Of a stretch of DNA of 5,514 nucleotides, positions 1 through 5,243 are shown piece by piece (position 1 is the first letter of the stretch; the number at the start of each line of letters is the position of its first letter). Made by a program: the position numbers and the translations under genes. Source of the DNA: CAYWEP01 sp964608945 (lineage in GTDB: Bacteria; Patescibacteriota; Microgenomatia; Levybacterales; UBA12049); assembly GCA_964608945.1 (NCBI GenBank), contig CAZSQB010000063.1:1-5514 (forward strand), given 5' to 3'. The notes beneath the pieces are model-generated. The model worked only from the letters and a program-made list of their open reading frames with translations. It ran no database searches and was not told the origin of the DNA.

Positions 1-50
1 ATCACGCACATCTGACAGTTGTCTTTGTAAAAAGCGTCAGGTGGAGGACG

Positions 51-121
51 CCCGCCTAAGCTTCCTTTGCAGCTTTTTCAGTATTATTCATACACGCTGC
101 AAAGAGCGCTTGAGCGGCGGG
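51..121 (+). promoter_or_regulatory. Large interrupted hairpin in the rpsB leader
   Basis: Two arms pair across a 22-nt loop (74-95). CTTTGCAGC (65-73) matches GCTGCAAAG (96-104) perfectly, AAGC (58-61) can pair with GCTT (108-111), and CCCGCC (51-56) pairs with GGCGGG (116-121), with small internal loops between the segments. The structure ends 12 nt before the rpsB ATG, so in an mRNA it would sit next to the ribosome entry site. S2 is known to repress its own operon through the leader in E. coli, so an autoregulatory role is possible, but no homology to that leader was established. No T-run follows the hairpin, so it is not a standard terminator. It could also be a dispersed palindromic repeat. 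A TATTAT at 82-87 in the loop resembles a -10 box but has no good -35. Confidence 0.5.
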
Positions 122-133
122 TAAAAGACATGT

Positions 134-1030
134 ATGAGAACAGTTACACTAGAAGAACTGCTTGAGGCTGGGTGCCATTTTGGTCACCAAGTAACACGCC
201 AAAACCCCAAAGCGCGAGATTATATTTTTGAAGCGCGTGATAGTATCAATATCATTGACCTTGAGAAGACAAAAGAAGGCTTGGATGAAGCCGTCGCTTT
301 TGTCAAAGCTTTGGCTTCCAAAGGAGGCACTAGTTTAGTAGTATTGGGAGCCAAACGCCAAGCAGCAGATATTGTCAAAGAAGAAGTAGCTCGTGCGCAA
401 AAGGAAGGCGTTGATGGTCTTTTTTATGTCACCAATCGATGGATCGGCGGTATTCTGACCAATCTTTCTGAAATCACCAAAAATTTCAAGCGACTGAATT
501 ATTTATCAGAACGATTACATAATCCTGAAGAGAAAGCCAAGTACACGAAAAAAGAAGTATCACTGTGGGAGAGAGAACGGCAAAAACTTGCTGGTTTCTA
601 TAGCGGCATAGCCGATATGCAAAGACTCCCCGACGCGCTATTTATCATTGATACACATCTTGAAAATCTCGCAGTCCGTGAGGCATTGGCAACCGGTGTC
701 AAAACAGTTGGCATTACTGATACCAACGCGGACCCAACGCTTATTGACTACGCAATCCCAGCAAATGACGACGCGGTAGGGTCAATAAAGTTGATTACAA
801 GCTACATCGTTGATGCGTGGATTGAAGGACGGAAGTCAGAGGTCAGAAGTCGGAAGTCGGAGAACGGAGAACAGAAGCCGGAAAAGCCTGTAAGCACAGA
901 AAACGTAGAGAAGCCTACAGAGAAACCACAGAAAAAACCGAGAAAGACAGCGACGAGAAAAGCAGTGAAAACCGCAGAGGAGAAGATTGAAGAGACGAAA
1001 GAAACACCGGAAGGCGTGTCCGTTGAGTAA
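134..1030 (+). CDS. rpsB: 30S ribosomal protein S2
   Basis: S2 is a component of the small ribosomal subunit, joining late near the 30S head-body junction. The 298-residue product has the family signatures: HFGHQ at 15-19, the IIDLEKT segment at 40-46, LVVLGAKRQA at 68-77, the NRWIGGILTN block at 101-110, and PDALFIIDTHLENLAVREA at 166-184, followed by VGITDTNADP at 192-201. The conserved core ends near residue 232. The remaining 66 residues are a Lys/Glu/Pro-rich, probably disordered tail, beginning with a heptapeptide repeat (RKSEVRS, RKSENGE) encoded by a 7-bp DNA repeat. S2 is often about 230-260 residues, so this tail is an extension. The ATG at 134 gives the expected MRTVTLEELLEAG beginning. 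An ATG at 130 is out of frame. There is no Shine-Dalgarno sequence. It leads the translation cluster with tsf 108 bp downstream. Confidence 0.97.
   Translation: MRTVTLEELLEAGCHFGHQVTRQNPKARDYIFEARDSINIIDLEKTKEGLDEAVAFVKALASKGGTSLVVLGAKRQAADIVKEEVARAQKEGVDGLFYVTNRWIGGILTNLSEITKNFKRLNYLSERLHNPEEKAKYTKKEVSLWERERQKLAGFYSGIADMQRLPDALFIIDTHLENLAVREALATGVKTVGITDTNADPTLIDYAIPANDDAVGSIKLITSYIVDAWIEGRKSEVRSRKSENGEQKPEKPVSTENVEKPTEKPQKKPRKTATRKAVKTAEEKIEETKETPEGVSVE
828..883 (+). repeat. Eight tandem degenerate heptamers inside rpsB
   Basis: Read from 828 in steps of seven, the units are GACGGAA, GTCAGAG, GTCAGAA, GTCGGAA, GTCGGAG, AACGGAG, AACAGAA and GCCGGAA, consensus roughly GTCRGAR. Three units make 21 bp, so the protein gains a seven-residue repeat at about residues 232-250 of S2, just after the conserved core. 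No reverse-complement arm is evident downstream, unlike the other heptamer loci in the window. Heptanucleotide short tandem repeats (STRRs) are known in cyanobacteria. Any relationship is not established. Confidence 0.85.
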
Positions 1031-1033
1031 CTC

Positions 1034-1138
1034 GTTTAGCGTTGGACGGTTTCGAAGCCAGTTTCGTAAGGCGGTTACGTATAACGTATAACTCTAAACG
1101 ATACGGGCTTCGTTACCCAAACCGATTAACCCTAAACT
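1034..1138. repeat. 15-unit heptamer element filling the rpsB-tsf spacer
   Basis: The spacer from 1034 to the base before the tsf ATG is 105 bp, exactly fifteen 7-bp steps. The left end reads GTTTAGC, GTTGGAC, GGTTTCG. The centre reads TACGTAT, AACGTAT, AACTCTA, AACGATA. The right end reads CAAACCG, ATTAACC, CTAAACT. The ends are imperfect inverted repeats: 1034-1052 matches the reverse complement of 1120-1138 at 15 of 19 positions, and CGAAGCC near 1053-1059 pairs with GGCTTCG near 1106-1112. A transcript could fold into a long imperfect hairpin. It has no T-run typical of a terminator and no coding potential that I recognise. Confidence 0.75.
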
Positions 1139-1600
1139 ATGACAGACATAAATCTCGAACAACTAAAAAAACTCCGCAACGAAACATCAGCCTCTATCGC
1201 AGATTGCAGAAAAGCGCTTGAAGAGACAAAGGGTGATTACGATAAAGCAGTCGATTGGATAAATAAAAATTCTCTCTCAAAAGCTGAAAAAAAAGCAGAG
1301 CGTGCAACAGAGCAAGGGCTTATTGAGGCGTATATCCATCAAGGTGGTAGAGTCGGTGTCTTACTTGAGCTTCTCTGTGAGACAGACTTCGTGGCAAGAA
1401 CCGATGAATTTAAACACCTAGCAAAAGAAATCGCAATGCAGGTTGCTGCTATGAATCCAAAAGACGTTGACGCGTTATTAAAACAAGAATACATCCGCGA
1501 TGGATCACAGACTGTGCAAGACGTGGTGAAAGGCGCTATCGGCAAGTTAGGTGAAAACATCAGCATAAAACGATTTCAGAGATTTGCAATTGGCGAATAA
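1139..1600 (+). CDS. tsf: Elongation factor Ts, short form
   Basis: EF-Ts is the guanine nucleotide exchange factor that releases GDP from EF-Tu in the cytoplasm. The product has the N-terminal UBA-like domain (about 1-45: LKKLRNETSASIADCRKALE, then GDYDKAVDWI) and the signature CETDFVARTDEF at 80-91. The TDF residues of that signature contact the EF-Tu nucleotide site in known structures. The chain ends with YIRDGSQTVQDVVKGAIGKLGENISIKRF-type sequence and stops at residue 153. Thermus EF-Ts is about 196 residues and E. coli about 283, so this is a minimal form with a single short core, as is common in Patescibacteria. The ATG directly abuts the upstream heptamer element and has no Shine-Dalgarno sequence. 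frr begins 31 bp after its stop. Confidence 0.95.
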   Translation: MTDINLEQLKKLRNETSASIADCRKALEETKGDYDKAVDWINKNSLSKAEKKAERATEQGLIEAYIHQGGRVGVLLELLCETDFVARTDEFKHLAKEIAMQVAAMNPKDVDALLKQEYIRDGSQTVQDVVKGAIGKLGENISIKRFQRFAIGE

Positions 1601-1619
1601 TCCCGCTAGGATTTATTAT
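1590..1619 (+). promoter_or_regulatory. Possible weak promoter for frr
   Basis: TTGGCG (1590-1595, 4 of 6 match to the -35 consensus) and TATTAT (1614-1619, 5 of 6 match to -10) are 18 bp apart. The -10 ends 12 nt before the frr ATG, predicting a 5' leader of about 5-7 nt. The -35 lies inside the end of tsf. Chance occurrence in AT-rich DNA is quite possible. Confidence 0.3.
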
Positions 1620-1631
1620 GGCAACCTCTCT

Positions 1632-2186
1632 ATGGATTTAGATTCGACGAAACAGAAGGTACAGAAAGTATTGGATATACTCAAAACAGATATAGCTACT
1701 ATTCGTACTGGTAAAGCATCGCCTGCACTGGTTGAAAATATTGTCATACGCGCATACGGCGGATCAGCCCAATTAAAAGTTATGGAGCTTGCGACAATTG
1801 GCTCATCTGATCCTCATACGCTTGTTATAACGCCATTTGATCATACGGTCATCCAAGAAATTGAAAAAGGTATTAGGGAAGCAAATGTTGGTCTAAGCCC
1901 AGCCGTTGATGGACAGATAATCCGCATTACGATCCCTCCGTTGTCTGAGGAGAGGAGACAGGAACTCATAAAATCTATGCGTCATAAGCTTGAGAACGGG
2001 AGGATCATGGTTCGCCAGGCGCGGCATGAGGAAATGTTATTGATAAAAAAATCCCATGATGACAAAGAAATATCAGATGACGATATGCATAGGATGGAGA
2101 AAGAAGTACAGAAAGTCATTGATGATACGATGAAGATAATTGATACGATGGGAGCACAGAAGGAGCAGGAATTGCTGCAAATCTAA
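1632..2186 (+). CDS. frr: Ribosome recycling factor
   Basis: RRF works with EF-G to split post-termination ribosomes so that subunits can be reused. From the ATG at 1632 the product is 184 residues, the usual family length of about 185. Conserved features are IRTGKASPALVENI (24-37) at the first hinge, PFDHTVIQEIEKGIREANVGLSP (68-90) in domain II, IRITIPPLSEERRQEL (97-112) at the return to the helical bundle, VRQARHEE (127-134), which includes the arginine cluster that binds rRNA in homologues, and KEISDDDMHRMEKEVQKVID (145-164) in the last long helix. An upstream TTG at 1584 would add 16 unconserved residues and overlap tsf, so the ATG is preferred. pyrH, usual between tsf and frr in many bacteria, is absent. 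The stop codon TAA (2184-2186) lies inside the first units of a heptamer repeat. Confidence 0.96.
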   Translation: MDLDSTKQKVQKVLDILKTDIATIRTGKASPALVENIVIRAYGGSAQLKVMELATIGSSDPHTLVITPFDHTVIQEIEKGIREANVGLSPAVDGQIIRITIPPLSEERRQELIKSMRHKLENGRIMVRQARHEEMLLIKKSHDDKEISDDDMHRMEKEVQKVIDDTMKIIDTMGAQKEQELLQI

Positions 2187-2300
2187 AAGCTTAAATCGAA
2201 AATCGCAAATCTACAAATTAAATCTTAAATCTCCCCAAAAAGATTTTGATGATTTTGAAATTTCAGATGTCGTTTTGAGCTTTGCGTTTTAACATTTGAG
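2179..2300. repeat. Facing heptamer arms in the frr-rseP spacer
   Basis: The left arm repeats AAATCNN: AAATCTA at 2179, AAAGCTT at 2186, AAATCGA at 2193, AAATCGC at 2200 and AAATCTA at 2207. After a one-base slip come AAATCTT at 2220 and AAATCTC at 2227. The right arm has TTT triplets every 7 bp at 2274, 2281, 2288 and 2295, and again at 2254 and 2261. On the opposite strand this reads as AAANNNN units, so the arms face one another. The left arm starts within the last codons of frr, so the repeat supplies the frr stop codon. The right arm ends just before the rseP promoter. Confidence 0.7.
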
Positions 2301-2307
2301 ATAAAGC

Positions 2308-2316
2308 TGATATAAT
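2308..2316 (+). promoter_or_regulatory. Extended -10 promoter of rseP, predicted leaderless
   Basis: TGATATAAT is a perfect match to the extended -10 pattern TGNTATAAT (TATAAT at 2311-2316). It ends 8 nt before the rseP ATG at 2325, so a usual start site about 6-8 nt downstream would fall at or within about two bases of the ATG. A -35 at 17-bp spacing would be TTTAAC (2288-2293), a poor match, consistent with extended -10 promoters needing little -35. Confidence 0.75.
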
Positions 2317-2324
2317 CTATTTCT

Positions 2325-3584
2325 ATGGAAATTCTCATTTCAATTCTTATCTTCCTTTTTATCCTCAGCGTCCTTGTCCTCATCCACGAACTCGGGCATT
2401 TTTTGGTTGCAAGAAAATTAAATATCAAAGTTGAAGAATTCGGCTTTGGTTTCCCGGTGACGCCGGCGCTGTTTTCTCTAAAACGAGGGGAGACAAAATA
2501 TTCGTTTTACCCCGTACTTATTGGCGGATTTGTCAAGCTGTATGGTGAAGACGAAGCTGGAGGGGGCAAGATTAACTTGCAAGTATCAAGTAGTAAGTAT
2601 AAAGTATCAAGCAAAAAAGCAGAAATACTTAATACTAAATACTCTATACATAATACTAATTTAAAGCGTGCCTTTTTTGCGCGACCTGTCGGTCAACGAG
2701 CTGCAGTAGTCGTCGCCGGAGTGGTGATGAACGCGCTTCTTGCAGCGCTTATTTATTATGTTATGTTAGGCTTCACCAATTACAAAACCGACTTACCGCT
2801 TCTTACTGATTACAAATTTTTCTTTGTTAATCAAACAAATTACAACACCAAACAGCTTGATCTGGTAGTTGGTTTTGTAACGCCTGATTCTCCAGCTGAC
2901 AGAGCAGGTATCAAAAAACCATCAAAAATTATATCGGTCAATGGAGAAGCGATAAAAGACAACAAGGTATTTAGTGATTTGGTACAAAAAAACAAAGGGA
3001 AAGAGGTAGCCATTACATTGCAGAACCTCCGTACAGATCAACCATATATGGTCAGGGTCACACCACGTGTTAATCCGCCAAAAGGAGAGGGTCCACTTGG
3101 CGTTGCATTTATCCCAACAGCAATACTGAATTATCAGAGCCCCATGCAGAGATCGTTCTCAGGTTTTATCCATCCATTTAACCTCATGGCCTACAACATG
3201 GATCTATTAGGGAATCTTATCGTAGTATCTTTTAAAGAAAGAACCGTTGAGCCAGTTGGGAATGCTGTATCAGGGCCAATAGGCATTTTTGTTTACTTCA
3301 ATTATATCGGCAAATTCTATGACGTAAACGAACGCCTGCTTGAGTGGCTGAATCTGGCAGGGCTTCTTTCGATCACCTTGGCGTTTTTCAATATTTTGCC
3401 GATTCCCGCGCTTGATGGCGGTCGGCTGTTCTTTATTCTTATCGAGGGTATTTTTAGAAAGAAAGTAAATCAGCGAGTTGAAGTTATTGCCCATACCGTA
3501 GGGATGATTCTTTTGCTTTCATTAATCCTCCTTGTAACGGTCAAAGAGGTTTCCCAGTTTATTATCCCACTCTTTTCACGGTAA
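2325..3584 (+). CDS. rseP: RseP-type site-2 zinc metalloprotease (M50B)
   Basis: This is an intramembrane protease that cuts transmembrane segments of substrates such as anti-sigma factors or signal-peptide remnants. Its substrate here is unknown. The first membrane helix carries the zinc motif HELGH (21-25). A second hydrophobic segment spans about 122-148. One PDZ domain lies at about 178-245 (GFVTPDSPADRAGI, then ISVNGEAI). The third zinc ligand is D364 in NILPIPALDGGRLFF (356-370), and a last helix covers about 388-410. With one PDZ it differs from E. coli RseP, which has two. At 419 residues it is a complete enzyme. About 28 residues (84-111), between the membrane-associated loop (GGFVKLYGEDE) and the second helix (RAFFARPVGQRA), are encoded by a heptamer repeat and are not expected in the family. 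An extended -10 box 8 nt upstream supports the ATG at 2325. Confidence 0.95.
   Translation: MEILISILIFLFILSVLVLIHELGHFLVARKLNIKVEEFGFGFPVTPALFSLKRGETKYSFYPVLIGGFVKLYGEDEAGGGKINLQVSSSKYKVSSKKAEILNTKYSIHNTNLKRAFFARPVGQRAAVVVAGVVMNALLAALIYYVMLGFTNYKTDLPLLTDYKFFFVNQTNYNTKQLDLVVGFVTPDSPADRAGIKKPSKIISVNGEAIKDNKVFSDLVQKNKGKEVAITLQNLRTDQPYMVRVTPRVNPPKGEGPLGVAFIPTAILNYQSPMQRSFSGFIHPFNLMAYNMDLLGNLIVVSFKERTVEPVGNAVSGPIGIFVYFNYIGKFYDVNERLLEWLNLAGLLSITLAFFNILPIPALDGGRLFFILIEGIFRKKVNQRVEVIAHTVGMILLLSLILLVTVKEVSQFIIPLFSR
2574..2657. repeat. In-frame heptamer insertion within rseP
   Basis: From 2581 the units are AAGTATC, AAGTAGT, AAGTATA, AAGTATC, two degenerate units, then AAATACT, TAATACT, AAATACT, CTATACA and TAATACT. 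The second half is the reverse complement type of the first (AGTAT against ATACT), giving two facing arms. Including AACTTGC at 2574 the block is 84 bp, twelve heptamers and 28 codons, so the frame is kept. The encoded peptide has its own seven-residue pattern: VSSSKYK, VSSKKAE, ILNTKYS, IHNTNLK. It lies between the conserved KLYGEDE loop and the second membrane helix of the protease, in a probable solvent-exposed loop. Confidence 0.85.
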
Positions 3585-3631
3585 TCTGCCACTTTCTTGA
3601 CTTACCTCATTTTATCTGTTTGACTAATTGT

Positions 3632-4357
3632 ATGCCTGATCAAAAAATCACAGAGTTTATTAGAGAACAACGCGATCAAAAAACTGAAGATCCGGTTATT
3701 GTTTCTACACTCTTGCAAGCTGGCTACACAAAGCAGGATATTGACGAAGGATTCAAGCTCCTCTCGATGACAGAATCAACAGAAATCCCTGTTGCAAATA
3801 CGACACTCCCACAACAGCAAGAAAACCCCAAACCGAGATTTGCATTCCACATGCCGGGAAGAGGAGTAATGGTTATCGTCGCGGCGTTCTTAACGATCAT
3901 TATTGGTGTTGGTATTTTTGTGTTTGTGTCATCATCGCAGTCTACAGAGGAAGAAGAGACTATACAGGATCAGGCAGAAGAAGAAACTGTTACGCCAGAG
4001 CCAACAGAAGAAATTGTGGAAGAGTCATCTCCAACCGAAGAAGCTGCACCGACAGCATCACTTCTTACGGCCGATGAGAGAGATCAAAAGCGAGCAGCGG
4101 ATGTACAAGCATTGCAAGATGCGCTTGAGAAGTATTTTGCTGATAATAGTCTGTATCCGGACAATCTCAACCAACTCTACACAAAATATCTTGATAAGAT
4201 TATTGTCGATCCTGTCACGTTTAAACCCTATGATTATTTTGCCCGTCAACAAGGGAAATCATACATTATTTGCGTGACGCCGGAAGGAAAAACAAATAGA
4301 CAATGCGCTGAAAAAGGGAAAAACCCCTTTGGTCCAACCCAAGCACCGGCTCAGTAA
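3632..4357 (+). CDS. Membrane protein: UBA-like N-terminus, one TM helix, pilin-like C-terminus
   Basis: I do not recognise a named gene. From the ATG at 3632 the product has 241 residues. Residues 1-46 are helical and end in LLQAGYTKQDIDEGFKLL, resembling UBA/CUE-like helical modules. A Pro/Gln-rich stretch leads to one transmembrane helix at about 79-99 (VMVIVAAFLTIIIGVGIFVFV). A strongly acidic linker (about 105-138, many Glu, Pro and Thr) follows. The last part (about 148-221) begins with RDQKRAADVQALQDALEKYF and continues with an NSLYPDNLNQL segment and a late DP turn. That layout is typical of the globular part of type II secretion or type IV pseudopilins (GspG/PilA-like). The prepilin cleavage motif is missing, so it is probably not an assembled pilin. 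Two cysteines (214, 225) may pair. By inference the N-terminus is cytoplasmic and the C-terminus external. A TTG at 3620 would add four residues. The ATG is preferred. Confidence 0.85.
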   Translation: MPDQKITEFIREQRDQKTEDPVIVSTLLQAGYTKQDIDEGFKLLSMTESTEIPVANTTLPQQQENPKPRFAFHMPGRGVMVIVAAFLTIIIGVGIFVFVSSSQSTEEEETIQDQAEEETVTPEPTEEIVEESSPTEEAAPTASLLTADERDQKRAADVQALQDALEKYFADNSLYPDNLNQLYTKYLDKIIVDPVTFKPYDYFARQQGKSYIICVTPEGKTNRQCAEKGKNPFGPTQAPAQ

Positions 4358-4361
4358 TCCT

Positions 4362-4370
4362 TGCTATAAT
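4362..4370 (+). promoter_or_regulatory. Extended -10 promoter of pgl, predicted leaderless
   Basis: TGCTATAAT matches TGNTATAAT perfectly. The box begins 5 nt after the stop of the upstream gene and ends 9 nt before the ATG at 4380. No convincing -35 lies at the usual spacing. The arrangement closely copies that of the rseP promoter and suggests that pgl and the following zwf are transcribed separately from the upstream membrane-protein gene. Confidence 0.72.
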
Positions 4371-4379
4371 AGGTCAAGG

Positions 4380-5234
4380 ATGCAGGCAATTCAAAAAATC
4401 CTCACGGAGAAAAATATTCGCTCGCACAGAAACGAAGGAATTCTTATTTGTCGGGTTGATAACGCTACCTCGGGTTTGGAGCTGGCAAAAGATATACTCT
4501 CTGCAATAGTCGATAAGAAAACAGTCGTATATCTTTCAGGTGGGAAAACGCCAAAGGAGCTCTATAGATTTCTGTCTGTTGATTTGAGGCTACACCCGGG
4601 GGGTGTAGGCATGGTTGATGAACGGTACGGCGATAAGCTCCATGAGAAAAGTAATGAGAAGATGCTCAAGGATTCAGGCTTGCTTCGCTATCTTGACTAC
4701 AACGACATCCCATTTTACCCGATTTTGCAGAACCCGAGACGTCATCCCCGCCCTTCTGTCATTCCCGCGAAAGCGGGAATCAGGGTAAACTCCAGCGAGG
4801 ATCAGATTCTCGATCAAGTCGAGAATGACAATAAAAGGGAAGATACTGCACAACTTTATGACGATAAGCTTCGTTCTCTCTTATCAGTTTTTCAAAAACA
4901 TATTGCAGTCTTGGGTATTGGCCTCGACGGGCATACGGCTGGAATCGCAGGTAATCGGCCAGACTTTACAAATCCACTATTTGAACCTTCACAAAAAAGT
5001 TTATTGGTCTCAGAATTCAACGACGAAAAGGGCATATTTAAACAAAGAATAACCATGACATTCCTCGGCCTCTCACATATGGATTTCCTCCTTGTCCTCG
5101 TCTTTGGCGAAGACAAACAAAAAGCGCTTGAAGTAATGTTTAGCCCAGGTTCTGAAAAAGATATTCCTTCAAGATTTTTCAAACGACCGGAAATAGCAAA
5201 GAAGACAGTTTTAATTACAGACCAAAACATATAG
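4380..5234 (+). CDS. pgl: 6-phosphogluconolactonase with an in-frame repeat insertion
   Basis: The enzyme hydrolyses 6-phosphogluconolactone to 6-phosphogluconate, the second step of the oxidative pentose phosphate pathway. The 284-residue product belongs to the DevB/glucosamine-6-phosphate isomerase superfamily: phosphate-binding loop LSGGKTPKELY (52-62), VDERY (79-83), the active-site block LGIGLDGHTAGI (178-189), and KQRITMTF (221-228). LDGHTAGI points to lactonase rather than deaminase, and the next gene, zwf, supports that. Residues about 121-150 (including SVIPAKAGIRV and ILDQVEND) come from a palindromic repeat inserted between FYPILQN and the EDTAQLYDDKL helix, a position that is short and variable in the family. 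All catalytic motifs are intact, so the protein is probably active. The ATG at 4380 is chosen because the -10 box lies just before it. A TTG at 4329 would overlap the upstream gene and span the promoter. Confidence 0.93.
   Translation: MQAIQKILTEKNIRSHRNEGILICRVDNATSGLELAKDILSAIVDKKTVVYLSGGKTPKELYRFLSVDLRLHPGGVGMVDERYGDKLHEKSNEKMLKDSGLLRYLDYNDIPFYPILQNPRRHPRPSVIPAKAGIRVNSSEDQILDQVENDNKREDTAQLYDDKLRSLLSVFQKHIAVLGIGLDGHTAGIAGNRPDFTNPLFEPSQKSLLVSEFNDEKGIFKQRITMTFLGLSHMDFLLVLVFGEDKQKALEVMFSPGSEKDIPSRFFKRPEIAKKTVLITDQNI
4589..4607. repeat. Perfect short hairpin within pgl
   Basis: CTACACCC (4589-4596) and GGGTGTAG (4600-4607) form an 8-bp stem with a 3-nt loop. It encodes part of RLHPGGVG just before VDERY. 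The PGGVGMVDERY portion looks native to this enzyme, so coincidence is as likely as an inserted element. Confidence 0.4.
4741..4830. mobile_element. Palindromic repeat element inserted in frame in pgl
   Basis: The block is 90 bp, 30 codons. It holds two perfect hairpins: ATTCCCGC-GAAA-GCGGGAAT (4761-4780) and ATTCTCGA-TCAAG-TCGAGAAT (4806-4826). TGTCATTC (4757-4764) and GAATGACA (4823-4830) form inverted ends, and a second GTCATCCC at 4741 precedes them. The first hairpin fits the pattern ATTCCC-N8-GGGAAT of the neisserial dRS3 repeat, and similar GTCATTCCCGCG-type repeats recur in many bacterial genomes. No transposase is encoded, so it would be non-autonomous or REP-like. Its GC-rich first half differs from the surrounding gene. 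The exact outer boundary, and whether a target duplication exists, cannot be decided here. Confidence 0.75.
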
Positions 5235-5237
5235 AAT
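5230..5237 (+). promoter_or_regulatory. Possible -10 box just upstream of zwf
   Basis: TATAGAAT contains TATAGA (5230-5235) and TAGAAT (5232-5237), ending 8 or 6 nt before the zwf ATG, a distance like that of the rseP and pgl boxes. There is no TG extension and no clear -35, and it overlaps the pgl stop codon. Cotranscription with pgl across the 9-bp gap is the simpler reading. Confidence 0.25.
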
Positions 5238-5243
5238 ACAGCT

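Noticed and set aside
2..124. Open frame without a start entering from the left edge, possibly the end of an upstream gene
   Set aside because: The translation is Cys/Arg/Ser-rich and unlike a known protein, and most of it is the leader hairpin. It is too short to judge. Another frame stops at 57-59.
1034..1138. CRISPR-like array
   Set aside because: The units are contiguous 7-mers with no spacers and no cas genes nearby.
2225..2428. Short - strand open frame across the frr-rseP spacer
   Set aside because: Its residues come from the heptamer repeat and the antisense of rseP. There is no sign of a conserved protein.
3585..3631. Promoter for the membrane-protein gene from TTGACT at 3597
   Set aside because: The -35 match is good, but no -10 lies at 16-18 bp spacing. 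TTATCT is 9 bp away and TAATTG is 22 bp away.
3903..4277. 124-codon + frame inside the membrane-protein gene
   Set aside because: It is the +1 shadow of a real gene with low-complexity sequence, and has no start signal of its own.
4313..4330. AAAGGG/CCCTTT hairpin as a terminator
   Set aside because: The stem is weak, it lies inside the coding sequence before the stop codon, and no T-run follows it.
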